In this document: piece after piece, positions 1 to 6,669 of the stretch | How positions within the stretch are numbered: the stretch's first letter is position 1 | Layout: every line of letters begins with the position of its first letter | DNA from: Gammaproteobacteria bacterium | GTDB taxonomy: Bacteria > Pseudomonadota > Gammaproteobacteria > Arenicellales > Spongiicolonaceae | Length of the DNA: 10,967 bases | Assembly (NCBI GenBank): GCA_007570945.1 | Contig: RKSH01000201.1 | Span: 1-10,967 of the forward strand | Direction: 5' to 3' | Notes under the pieces: generated by a model | What the model was told of the DNA's origin: nothing | Databases searched by the model: none | The model's input: the letters and a program-made list of their open reading frames with translations, nothing else | Position numbers and translations under genes: made by a program

Positions 1-639
1 TTTGATTACGCCAACAACGCGCTGCTGTATCTGCCGCCCGGCCTGCCTGACCCGCGCCACCCGGATTTTTCCGCGCACATGATGGAGGCCGCATTGCGCG
101 TGGTGGCGGCGGCGGGCGGGCGTACGTTTCTGCTGTTCACCAGCCACCGCGCGCTGAGCGAGGCGCGGCGGATGGCGGAGCGGAAAAAAATTCCCTGGCC
201 GCTGCTGGTGCAGGGCGACGAGCCGCGCAACCACCTGCTGAAAAAATTCCGCGCCGCCGGCAACGCCGTGCTGATGGGCACCGCAAGTTTCTGGGAAGGC
301 GTGGATGTGCGCGGCGATGCGCTGTCCTGCGTGGTGATTGACAAACTTCCATTCCCGCCGCCGGACAACCCGGTGCTGCAGGCGCGCTATGCAAAGATGG
401 AGCGCGAAGGCCGCAACTGGTTCACCGAGTCCGCGCTGCCGCAGGCGGTTCTGACTCTGAAGCAGGGCGCCGGCCGGCTCATCCGCGATGACCGCGACCG
501 CGGCGTGCTGGTGATTTGCGACCGCCGCCTGGGCGAAAAATCCTACGGCAAAATTTTCATGCAAAGTCTGCCGCCCATGCGCCGCACTGTCGACATCGCC
601 GAAGTGCAAAAATTCTTCGCCGCCGCAAAGCCGTCATGA
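1..639 (+). CDS. yoaA: YoaA/DinG-family ATP-dependent DNA helicase, C-terminal part (5' end outside window)
   Basis: The reading frame is open from base 1, so the N-terminal half (Walker A, iron-sulfur cluster region, DEAH box) lies outside the window. The visible 212 residues are the second helicase domain of an XPD/DinG-like superfamily 2 helicase: FLLFTSH (about 42-48, motif IV), FWEGVDVRGD at 97-106 (motif V) and QGAGRLIRD at 155-163 (motif VI with the arginine finger). The opening FDYANNALLYLPPGLPDP is typical of the YoaA/DinG bridging segment. YoaA unwinds DNA 5'-3' and in E. coli works with the polymerase III chi subunit on stalled-fork or gap repair. YoaA is preferred over DinG because tsaB follows directly, as in E. 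coli yoaA-tsaB. The stop overlaps the tsaB start (ATGA), implying co-transcription. Family is secure; YoaA versus DinG is inferred from context. Confidence 0.9.
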   Translation, partial: FDYANNALLYLPPGLPDPRHPDFSAHMMEAALRVVAAAGGRTFLLFTSHRALSEARRMAERKKIPWPLLVQGDEPRNHLLKKFRAAGNAVLMGTASFWEGVDVRGDALSCVVIDKLPFPPPDNPVLQARYAKMEREGRNWFTESALPQAVLTLKQGAGRLIRDDRDRGVLVICDRRLGEKSYGKIFMQSLPPMRRTVDIAEVQKFFAAAKPS

Positions 640-1280
640 GCGCGCCGCTGATTCTCGCCCTGGACACCGCCGCCGAGTTGTGCAGCGTCGCCCTGTGGCG
701 CGGCGGGCTGCTGGCGAGTCGCGATGCGCGCGCGAAAAACGCCCATTCGCGGCTGCTGCTGCCCATGGTGGAGGAGCTTTTGCGCGCGGCCGGCCTCACC
801 CTCGCCGAGGTGGACGCGGTGGCGGTGGACGCGGGCCCCGGTTCCTTTGCCGGCGTCCGCATCGGCGTCGCCGCCGCCCATGGCCTGGTTATTGGCGCCG
901 CCGGCGGGGCGCAACTGGTCACCGTTTCCAGCCTTAAAGCCCTGGCCCGTGCCGCCGATGCCGAGTGGGCGCTGCCGGCGGTGGACGCGCGCATGGGCGA
1001 GGTGCATTGGGCGCGCTGCCGGTGCGAAAATGGCCGGGTGGAGTTGCTGGGCGGTGAGTCGCTGGGCGCACCCGCCGCTCTCGGGGCGCTGGCTGGCGAC
1101 GCCCGGCCGTGGGTCGGTGTCGGCAGCGGCTGGGATGCCCACAACAAAGCCTTGCATGCCGCCGCCGGCCGCGAAATTCCCTGGCTGCCCGGCCGCCTGC
1201 CGCACGCCGACCACATCGCCGCCCTGGCCGCGCACAAACTTGCACCGCCGGCGAAGTTGCGCGGCGGCGGTGAAAAGTGA
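636..1280 (+). CDS. tsaB: tRNA N6-threonylcarbamoyladenosine biosynthesis protein TsaB
   Basis: TsaB is the non-catalytic ASKHA-fold partner of TsaD and TsaE in t6A37 modification of ANN-decoding tRNAs, in the cytoplasm. The 214-residue product begins with the family-typical ILALDTA (6-12) and has AHSRLLLP (36-43) and the signature GPGSFAGVRIG (67-77; the usual form has Thr where this has Ala). Length is slightly below the usual 220-235. I chose the ATG at 636 because it makes a 4-nt ATGA overlap with the upstream helicase gene and places the conserved ILALDT strand at the N-terminus; the frame is open further upstream, but that part is antisense-like, Arg-rich and unrelated to TsaB. Family and start are both well supported. 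The gene is probably expressed from the yoaA transcript. Confidence 0.93.
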   Translation: MSAPLILALDTAAELCSVALWRGGLLASRDARAKNAHSRLLLPMVEELLRAAGLTLAEVDAVAVDAGPGSFAGVRIGVAAAHGLVIGAAGGAQLVTVSSLKALARAADAEWALPAVDARMGEVHWARCRCENGRVELLGGESLGAPAALGALAGDARPWVGVGSGWDAHNKALHAAAGREIPWLPGRLPHADHIAALAAHKLAPPAKLRGGGEK

Positions 1281-1413
1281 TATGGCCGCCGTCAACATTC
1301 ACCGCCAGCCGGGGACTTTCGTCATGGACGCCGCCAATTGCGCCACGACACCGGCGGCTCTCATGGCGGCGGCGGTGTGTGGTAGGGTGCACGCCCGCCG
1401 GGAAATGTAAGCG

Positions 1414-2124
1414 ATGAGATTCTTTTTTCGATCCGCCGTCACCTGTGCACTGTTGTTGGGCGCCGCCGGTGCGGTCTCCGCGCGGATGTATCAGGTGGAG
1501 ATTCTTGTTTTTGCCCACATCGGCGGCGCGGTGGAGGAGGACGCCGGGCGGGTTGAGGTGGTGTGGGAGCGGCCGGGGGTTGCAGGCGAGGACGGCGCGG
1601 CCGGGGACGAGGCGGCGCCACAGGATGAAATTCAAATGTACCCGGGCAGCATTTTGCGGCCGCATGTGCGCGAGTTGGCGCAAAAAGATTCCTACCGCGT
1701 GCTGCGCTACATGAGTTGGGTGCAGCCGGCGGCGGCGAGGGAAAAAGTCGGCGCGGTTGACCTCAGCACACCGGGGCTGGCCGACATTGACCGTGAACCG
1801 GAACTCAGCGGCGCGGCGCATGTGTATGTCATCCAGCCTTACCTGCAGGCGGAACTGGACTTGCGCTACCGCGCCCTTGGTGATGGCGAGCAAAACCAGG
1901 TGCGCAGTGTGCATTCGGCTTACGGCTTATCGCTGCAAAAACACCGCGCCCACCGCATGCGCCAGCAGCGCCGCATTAAACTAAACGAGATTAACTACTA
2001 CGACCACCCGCGCTTCGGCGTGCTGATGGTGGTCAGCCGTTTTGCGGCACCGGCGCCGGCAGAGGCTCCCGCGACTGCGCCAGAGTCCACAGCGCCGGCA
2101 ACGCGCGCGCCAGCAGGCGGTTGA
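1414..2124 (+). CDS. csiV: CsiV-family periplasmic peptidoglycan-binding protein
   Basis: The product has 236 residues. It begins with a signal peptide: Arg at 2 and 6, a hydrophobic core about 8-21, and a likely signal peptidase I site after Val-Ser-Ala (23). The mature start MYQVEILVFAH (25-35) and the C-terminal block LNEINYYDHPRFGVLMVV match the two ends of the CsiV family (usual pattern ELHYLDHPxFGVLV). In Vibrio cholerae CsiV binds peptidoglycan and acts with LpoA to support PBP1A. The C-terminus is an Ala/Pro-rich low-complexity tail from about residue 210, and its 92 coding bases also encode the end of the phosphorylase on the opposite strand. The gene lies 133 bp after tsaB; that gap holds only an extended -10-like TGGTAGGGT (1380-1388) with no matching -35 and a 42-codon ORF ending 3 bp before this start. 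No strong ribosome binding site is visible. Confidence 0.82.
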   Translation: MRFFFRSAVTCALLLGAAGAVSARMYQVEILVFAHIGGAVEEDAGRVEVVWERPGVAGEDGAAGDEAAPQDEIQMYPGSILRPHVRELAQKDSYRVLRYMSWVQPAAAREKVGAVDLSTPGLADIDREPELSGAAHVYVIQPYLQAELDLRYRALGDGEQNQVRSVHSAYGLSLQKHRAHRMRQQRRIKLNEINYYDHPRFGVLMVVSRFAAPAPAEAPATAPESTAPATRAPAGG

Positions 2125-2821
2125 CGCGCTCCGCGCCGTCGGCCAGGCGGCGGTGAATCTCGTCCATGGAAACGCCGCCGTCACCCTTGCCGGCCGCCGG
2201 GTTGACCACGATGTTCACCGCCGCCAGGCGCAACCCCAACTCGCGCGCCAGCGAGGCCTCCGGCATTGCGGTCATGCCCACCACCGCCGCGCCGTCCCTT
2301 TCCAGCCGCACAATTTCGGCGGCGCTTTCAAAGCGCGGCCCCTGCATCGCCGCATATGCGCCGCCGGTGACCACGGTGAGCTTGTTGTCGGCGGCGGCGC
2401 GGGCCAGGGCGTCGCGCATTTCGGCGTCGTAGGGTTCGGTGAAGTCCACATGCACCACGGCCTGGCCGTCGCCGGCAAAAAAAGTGTGCTCGCGCCCCCA
2501 GGTGTAATCCAGAATTTGGTCCGGCAACACCAGCGCCGACGGCCGGCAGTCGCCGCGAATGCCGCCCACCGCGGCGATGGTGACCAGCGCCGTCGCGCCG
2601 CACTCGCGCAGCGCCCATATGTTGGCGCGGTAGTTCACCTGGTGCGGCGGCAGATGGTGTTGCGGCCCGTGGCGCGCAAGAAACAGCAGCGGCGCGCCGC
2701 TCAACTCGCCGCGCAACAGCGGGCCGGAGGGGGGGCCGTAGGGCGTCGCGCATTGTTCGCTCGCGTCAACCCGCATGCCGTCCAGCGAATAGACGCCGCT
2801 GCCGCCAATCACGCCGATCAT
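2033..2821 (-). CDS. S-methyl-5'-thioinosine phosphorylase (MTAP/PNP family)
   Basis: A 262-residue class II (MTAP/PNP) nucleoside phosphorylase. These enzymes cleave a methylthio-nucleoside with phosphate to free base plus 5-methylthioribose-1-P, salvaging the by-product of polyamine synthesis. Visible motifs: IGVIGGSGVY (2-11, phosphate loop), RHGPQHHLPPHQVNYRANI (50-68), VGGIRGD (85-91), MQGPRFES (159-166), VGMTAMPEASLARE (181-194). At 207-211 it reads NPAAG where MTAPs have the TDYD element; an Asn here favours 6-oxopurines, so methylthioinosine rather than methylthioadenosine is the likely substrate, as in Pseudomonas aeruginosa PA3004. That specificity is inference. The start overlaps the stop of the upstream gene (ATGA at 2818-2821). 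It is last in a five-gene run and shares 92 bp tail-to-tail with csiV. Its final ~12 residues are Pro-rich and probably non-essential. Confidence 0.88.
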   Translation of the reverse strand: MIGVIGGSGVYSLDGMRVDASEQCATPYGPPSGPLLRGELSGAPLLFLARHGPQHHLPPHQVNYRANIWALRECGATALVTIAAVGGIRGDCRPSALVLPDQILDYTWGREHTFFAGDGQAVVHVDFTEPYDAEMRDALARAAADNKLTVVTGGAYAAMQGPRFESAAEIVRLERDGAAVVGMTAMPEASLARELGLRLAAVNIVVNPAAGKGDGGVSMDEIHRRLADGAERVNRLLARALPALWTLAQSREPLPAPVPQNG

Positions 2822-3234
2822 GTTCCGCCTCCGGCCGCGCGCGCGGCGGCGCCGAGGTTTTGTTCACCGTCCGGCGTTTGATTGGTTAACGCCCGGTGAA
2901 GTTCAGCGTCAAGAAAATAACCGCCGTCCACCGCGCTCACGCCGCGCGGATTTTTTTTGCGGCGGCGGAGAATCTCATCCACATCGCAATCTTTCACCGC
3001 CACCAGCGCGCCGTCGCGGCCCAGAAACTCGGCGGCCTGGCGCAACGCCTCCACCTCAAAGCGCGGATTTTGCGCCAGCGCAAAACAAAGCCCCCCATCG
3101 TCGCGCCGCAACCGCGCCGCCGCCGCGGCGCCGCAGACCACGATAATGTCGCCGATGCCGGCGCCTCTCATGCGCCGCGCAATGCCATGCACCGCCGCAT
3201 CCGCGCCGTTGAGAATTACCCCGCGCACTTTCAT
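2818..3234 (-). CDS. small degenerate nucleotidyltransferase-like protein
   Basis: A 138-residue protein I cannot assign firmly. Its layout resembles a shortened MobA/LicC-like sugar nucleotidyltransferase: an opening beta strand VRGVILNG (3-10), a helix then AGIGDIIVVCG (25-35, usual pattern 'AGIxdIvVVtGy'), LAQNPRFEVEALRQA (53-67, usual 'NPxYexxNxxxSLxxA'), ALVAVKDCDVDEIL (76-89, where the family has the metal-binding 'GD' strand) and VSAVDGGYFLDAELHRAL (99-116). The nucleotide-binding signature (LAAGxGxRxxP...K) is absent, replaced by LNGADAAVHG, and the protein is about half the usual length, so it is probably not an active transferase. The start at 3234 was preferred over an upstream in-frame start at 3258 because it gives a 4-nt ATGA overlap with the epimerase gene, matching the other junctions; its stop overlaps the phosphorylase start. 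The CDS is well supported; the family is tentative. Confidence 0.6.
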   Translation of the reverse strand: MKVRGVILNGADAAVHGIARRMRGAGIGDIIVVCGAAAAARLRRDDGGLCFALAQNPRFEVEALRQAAEFLGRDGALVAVKDCDVDEILRRRKKNPRGVSAVDGGYFLDAELHRALTNQTPDGEQNLGAAARAAGGGT

Positions 3235-4253
3235 TCCTGATGCCACTCGCGGTACCACTCCACGAATTCTTTCAGCCCTTCCTCCAGCGTGGTGCGCGGC
3301 ACGCTTTTGAAGTCGCGCTCCAGACTTTCGGTGTCGGCCCAGGTGCGCTCAATGTCACCGGGCTGCATGGCGCGCATGTCCAGTCGCGCTTTTTTGCCCA
3401 GCAAGCGCTCCAAAATTTCAATGAAGCGCGTCAACTTCACCGGCGCGTTGCCGCCGATGTTGTAGATGCGCCACGGCGCCGCGCCGCGGTCGGGTTCGCC
3501 GTTCCAACCGCCGTCGGCGGCCGGCGGTTTTGATTCGGCGATGCGCATCATGTATTCCACGATGTCGTCCACATATGTGAAGTCGCGCTCCATCTCGCCG
3601 TGGTTGAACACCTGGATGGGGCGGCCGGCGAGAATGTCGCGGGTGAAACTGTAATAGGCCATGTCGGGCCGGCCCCACGGGCCGTAGACGGTGAAAAAAC
3701 GCAGGCCGGTGCAGGGCAGGCCGTACAGGTGCGAGTACACATGCGCCTGCAACTCGTTGCACTTTTTGGTCGCGGCGTAAAGCGACAGCGGATGGTCAAC
3801 GTTGCCGGCCGTGGAAAACGGCAGGCGGCGGTTTGCGCCGTAGACCGAACTTGAGGAGGCGAAAACCAGATGCCCCACATCGCCCCCGCGGCACATTTCC
3901 AGCAGCGCGTGGAAGCCGCGGACATTGGCGTTGATGTAGGCGTCCGGGTTTTGCAGCGAGTAGCGGACGCCGGGCTGGGCGGCGAGGTTGAACGCCACGT
4001 CAAAGCGCTTGGCGAAAATTTTTTGCAGCGCATCGCGGTCGCCGATGTCCACCGGGTAAAAATAAAACCGGCTGGAATTTTTCTCCCACGGCCGCATGAC
4101 GCACAGGTGCTTCAGCCGCGCTTTTTTCAGTTGCGGGTCGTAATAGTCGTTGATGGTGTCCACGCCGATGATTTCGTGGCCGCCGTCGGTGACCAGCCGC
4201 TGCACCAGGTGCGCGCCGATGAATCCCGCGGCGCCGGTGACCAGAATTCTCAT
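3231..4253 (-). CDS. UDP-glucuronate 4-epimerase (NAD-dependent epimerase/dehydratase)
   Basis: A 340-residue extended short-chain dehydrogenase/reductase, the normal length for CapI/LpsL-type UDP-glucuronate 4-epimerases, which interconvert UDP-glucuronate and UDP-galacturonate via a 4-keto intermediate with bound NAD. Visible: Rossmann motif GAAGFIG (7-13), acidic residue D31 after the second strand, NLAAQPGVRYS (89-99), catalytic Ser in SSSSVYG (123-129), YxxxK as YAATK (149-153), RFFTVYGPWGRPDMA (175-189, highly characteristic of this subfamily) and RDFTYVDDI (223-231). Downstream neighbour of ugd and hldA; Ugd supplies its substrate, so the pair gives UDP-GalA for LPS core, O-antigen or capsule. 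Start and stop are both in ATGA overlaps. A broader role on another UDP-sugar is possible, but the motifs and the adjacent ugd make UDP-GlcA the best guess. Confidence 0.9.
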   Translation of the reverse strand: MRILVTGAAGFIGAHLVQRLVTDGGHEIIGVDTINDYYDPQLKKARLKHLCVMRPWEKNSSRFYFYPVDIGDRDALQKIFAKRFDVAFNLAAQPGVRYSLQNPDAYINANVRGFHALLEMCRGGDVGHLVFASSSSVYGANRRLPFSTAGNVDHPLSLYAATKKCNELQAHVYSHLYGLPCTGLRFFTVYGPWGRPDMAYYSFTRDILAGRPIQVFNHGEMERDFTYVDDIVEYMMRIAESKPPAADGGWNGEPDRGAAPWRIYNIGGNAPVKLTRFIEILERLLGKKARLDMRAMQPGDIERTWADTESLERDFKSVPRTTLEEGLKEFVEWYREWHQE

Positions 4254-5230
4254 CGCCCCGGCGGCAACGCCGCCTTCACTTCGTCCGCCGTCGCCACCGC
4301 GGTGCCCACTTTGCCGACGACGATGGCGGCGGCGGCGTTGGCGGCCTCCAGAACCGCGCGGTCGTCGGCGCCGGCGGCGGCCAGGGTGGCGGCCACCGCG
4401 GCCACGGTGTCGCCGGCGCCGCTGACGTCAAAAACCTCGCGCGCCCGCGCCGGGCTGTGCAGCACGCCGCCGCCGGGGCGCACCATCATCATGCCGCGCT
4501 CGCTGAGGGTGACCAGGACGCCGCCGAAACCGTGCCGCTCAATTAACCCGGCGGCGGCTTTGGCGATGGCCTCGTCGTCGTCGCAGGCGCCGGCGGCCTG
4601 TTCCAACTCGCCCAGGTTCGGCGTCAGCAGGTCGGCGCCCTGGTAGCGCGAGAAGTCGCCGCCGCTGGGGTCCACCAATGTCAACTTGCCGGCGGCTTTG
4701 GCCTCGCCGAGCATCGCGCCCAACTCGCCGCGCCGGGCAAGGGCGCCTTTGCCGTAGTCGGAGAAGATAACGGCGTCTGCATCGGCGCACATGGCGCTGA
4801 ATTTTTCGCGCCACCGGGAATGGGCGGTGGTTGCAGAGGCCAAACCGCCGGGCCCGGACTCAAAATCGGCGCGCAACAGTTGCTGGTTGCGGGCCACCAG
4901 GCGCAGTTTGACGGTGGTGGAGTCGAGAATGGCGGGAAGCGCATGCTTAATGCCGTGCCGGTGGACAGTGTCGCGCAGAATGCCGCCGCTTTCGTCGTCG
5001 CCGACGGCGCCCAACAGCAGGCTGCCGGCGCCGAGGGCGGTGACGTTGAGCGCCACATTGGCGGCGCCGCCGGCGCGGTTGGCGACATCAAAGACCCGCA
5101 GCACCGGCACCGGCGCCTCCGGCGAGATGCGCCTCACTTCGCCGAACCAGTAACGGTCCAGCATCACGTCGCCGGCGGTGAGGACGCTGACCGTGCCGGC
5201 CGCCGCATCGAGCATGTCGCGCGCGCTCAT
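4250..5230 (-). CDS. hldA: D-glycero-beta-D-manno-heptose-7-phosphate kinase (PfkB family)
   Basis: A 326-residue ribokinase/PfkB-type kinase that phosphorylates heptose-7-phosphate at C1 to the 1,7-bisphosphate, an early step to ADP-heptose for the LPS inner core. Visible: GDVMLDRYWFGEVRRISPEA (20-39, diagnostic of HldE/RfaE domain I), GGAANVALN (54-62, sugar-binding), SDYGKG (157-162), NLGELE (205-210), and the anion hole/catalytic motif VSGAGDTV (279-286, base D284), then GKVGTAV (316-322). The protein ends where the kinase domain ends, so the cytidylyltransferase half found in fused enterobacterial HldE is absent; the two-protein HldA + HldC arrangement is implied, and no hldC lies in the window. 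Codons are very GC-rich here (45 of 60 bases are G or C at 4381-4440). Start and stop are both ATGA overlaps. Confidence 0.9.
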   Translation of the reverse strand: MSARDMLDAAAGTVSVLTAGDVMLDRYWFGEVRRISPEAPVPVLRVFDVANRAGGAANVALNVTALGAGSLLLGAVGDDESGGILRDTVHRHGIKHALPAILDSTTVKLRLVARNQQLLRADFESGPGGLASATTAHSRWREKFSAMCADADAVIFSDYGKGALARRGELGAMLGEAKAAGKLTLVDPSGGDFSRYQGADLLTPNLGELEQAAGACDDDEAIAKAAAGLIERHGFGGVLVTLSERGMMMVRPGGGVLHSPARAREVFDVSGAGDTVAAVAATLAAAGADDRAVLEAANAAAAIVVGKVGTAVATADEVKAALPPGR

Positions 5231-6585
5231 GCCGGCCGGCCGATGCCGTGGCAGGTGAAGCCGGCGGCGGAAAACATGGCCGGCCGGTACATGTTGCGGC
5301 CGTCAAACACCGCCCGTCCGCGCATCAAAGAGGCCATGCGCTTCACGTCGGGATTGTGAAAAACCTTCCACTCGGTCAGCACCAACAGCGCGTCGCAGCC
5401 GCTGAGCGCGGCGTAAGGGTCGTCATACAAACGCAAACCATCACCGAGAATTTTTTTCGCGTTTGCATTCGCCGCCGGGTCATGTGCCTGCACCTGCGCG
5501 CCGCGCGCCAGCAGGTGGCGCGCCAGCGCAATCGCCGGCGCCTCGCGCACATCGTCGGTGTTGGGTTTGAACGCCAGCCCCCACAGCGCAAAGCGCAGTT
5601 TTTTCCAGCCCTCGCCGCGGCCGCCGTCGTCCACATTAAAATGCGCGGCGATTTTTTTCGCCAGCAGGGTTTTTTGCGCGCGGTTCACATCGCTGACCGC
5701 GGCCAAAATGCGCGCCTCATAACCATGGCCGGCGGCGGTGCGGCGCAACGCCTGCACGTCTTTCGGCAGGCAGGAGCCGCCGTAGCCGCAACCGGGGTAG
5801 ATGCAATGGTGGCCGATGCGGCGGTCGGCGCCGATGCCCTGGCGCACGTGCTCAATGTCGGCGCCGAGGATTTCGGCCAGCGCGGCCATTTCGTTGATGA
5901 ACGAAATTTTGGTCGCCAGCATGGCGTTGGCGGCGTACTTGGTGAGTTCCGCCGAGCGCACATCCATCACCAACATGCGGCGGCGGCTGCGGTTGAACGG
6001 CGCGTACAGTTGTTCAAGAACTTGCCGGGCTTTGCCGCCGCCGCCCTCACCCTCGCCGTCGACGCCGATGATGATGCGGTCGGGCTTCATAAAATCCTCC
6101 ACCGCCGCGCCTTCTTTCAGAAATTCCGGATTGGAAACCACCGAGAATTTGATTTCTTTGCCGCGCCGGCCGAGTTCCTCGGCCATCACCTCGCGCGCCC
6201 GGTGCACCGTGCCCACCGGCGCGGTGGATTTGTTGACCACCAATTTTTCCTCTGCCATGCAGGCGGCGATGGCGCGCGCGGCGGCGAGAACATGTCTGAC
6301 ATCGGCGGCGCCGTCCTCGTCCGGCGGCGTCGGGACGGCGATGAACAGAACTTCACCGTGCGCCGCGCTTTTTTTCAAATCATCGGTGAACGCCAGCCGG
6401 CCGGCCGCGGAGTTGTCGCGCACCAGTTGCTCAAGGCCGGGCTCGTAGATGGGAATGCCGCCGCCGCGCAGCAGTTCCACCTTGGCCGCGTCATTGTCCA
6501 TGCACAAAACATGGTTGCCGGCGTCGGCCAGGCACGCGCCGGTGACAAGCCCGACGTAGCCGCTGCCGATGATGGTGATGCGCAT
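5227..6585 (-). CDS. ugd: UDP-glucose 6-dehydrogenase
   Basis: A 452-residue UDP-glucose/GDP-mannose dehydrogenase, full length for the family. It oxidises UDP-glucose twice with NAD to UDP-glucuronate. Visible: N-terminal Rossmann motif GSGYVGLVTG (7-16) with acidic D30, VPTPPDEDG (84-92), STAPVGT (120-126), NPEFLKEG (152-159, E154), ELTKYAANAML (213-223, K216), catalytic Cys272 in GYGGSCLPKD (267-276), ALWGLAFKPNTDDVREAP (333-350) and the C-terminal UDP-binding domain with TEWKVF (404-409) and FDGRNMY (427-433). A glycine/glutamate-rich loop (176-185) is slightly longer than usual. It opens the five-gene minus-strand operon. The start has no Shine-Dalgarno; instead an A8 run sits just upstream (complement of 6591-6598). 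Its UDP-glucuronate product feeds the epimerase two genes downstream. Confidence 0.95.
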   Translation of the reverse strand: MRITIIGSGYVGLVTGACLADAGNHVLCMDNDAAKVELLRGGGIPIYEPGLEQLVRDNSAAGRLAFTDDLKKSAAHGEVLFIAVPTPPDEDGAADVRHVLAAARAIAACMAEEKLVVNKSTAPVGTVHRAREVMAEELGRRGKEIKFSVVSNPEFLKEGAAVEDFMKPDRIIIGVDGEGEGGGGKARQVLEQLYAPFNRSRRRMLVMDVRSAELTKYAANAMLATKISFINEMAALAEILGADIEHVRQGIGADRRIGHHCIYPGCGYGGSCLPKDVQALRRTAAGHGYEARILAAVSDVNRAQKTLLAKKIAAHFNVDDGGRGEGWKKLRFALWGLAFKPNTDDVREAPAIALARHLLARGAQVQAHDPAANANAKKILGDGLRLYDDPYAALSGCDALLVLTEWKVFHNPDVKRMASLMRGRAVFDGRNMYRPAMFSAAGFTCHGIGRPA

Positions 6586-6622
6586 GAATGTTTTTTTTAA
6601 GGGTGCGGCCGCGGAGTAAACC

Positions 6623-6647
6623 CCCGCCCGGAAAAGGCCCGGGCGGG
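6623..6647 (-). terminator. GC-rich hairpin between comEA-like gene and ugd, possible weak intrinsic terminator
   Basis: Perfect 9-bp inverted repeat: CCCGCCCGG at 6623-6631 pairs with CCGGGCGGG at 6639-6647, loop of 7 nt. It lies in the 84-bp gap just after the comEA-like stop codon. On the minus strand it is followed only by GG then three T, so the U-tract is poor. On the plus strand the T-rich ACTTTGTTTT follows, but no plus-strand gene precedes it. It may attenuate read-through from the comEA-like gene into the ugd operon, or be a 5' leader hairpin of ugd. Confidence 0.5.
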
Positions 6648-6669
6648 AGTATACTTTGTTTTGCGCGCC

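Noticed and set aside
1380..1388. Extended -10 TGGTAGGGT as a csiV promoter
   Set aside because: No -35 at a suitable distance and only four of six matches; mentioned under csiV but not called.
934..1914. A 326-codon open frame on the minus strand opposite tsaB and csiV
   Set aside because: No domain is recognisable and both plus-strand genes carry clear family motifs.
2042..2881. A 279-codon plus-strand open frame opposite the phosphorylase gene
   Set aside because: Antisense shadow; the phosphorylase motifs on the minus strand are unambiguous.
5248..6600. A 450-codon open frame on the plus strand opposite ugd
   Set aside because: It lies wholly antisense to a full-length UDP-glucose dehydrogenase with all its motifs. 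Its protein is His/Ala/Arg-rich with no family signature, a common artefact of GC-rich coding DNA.
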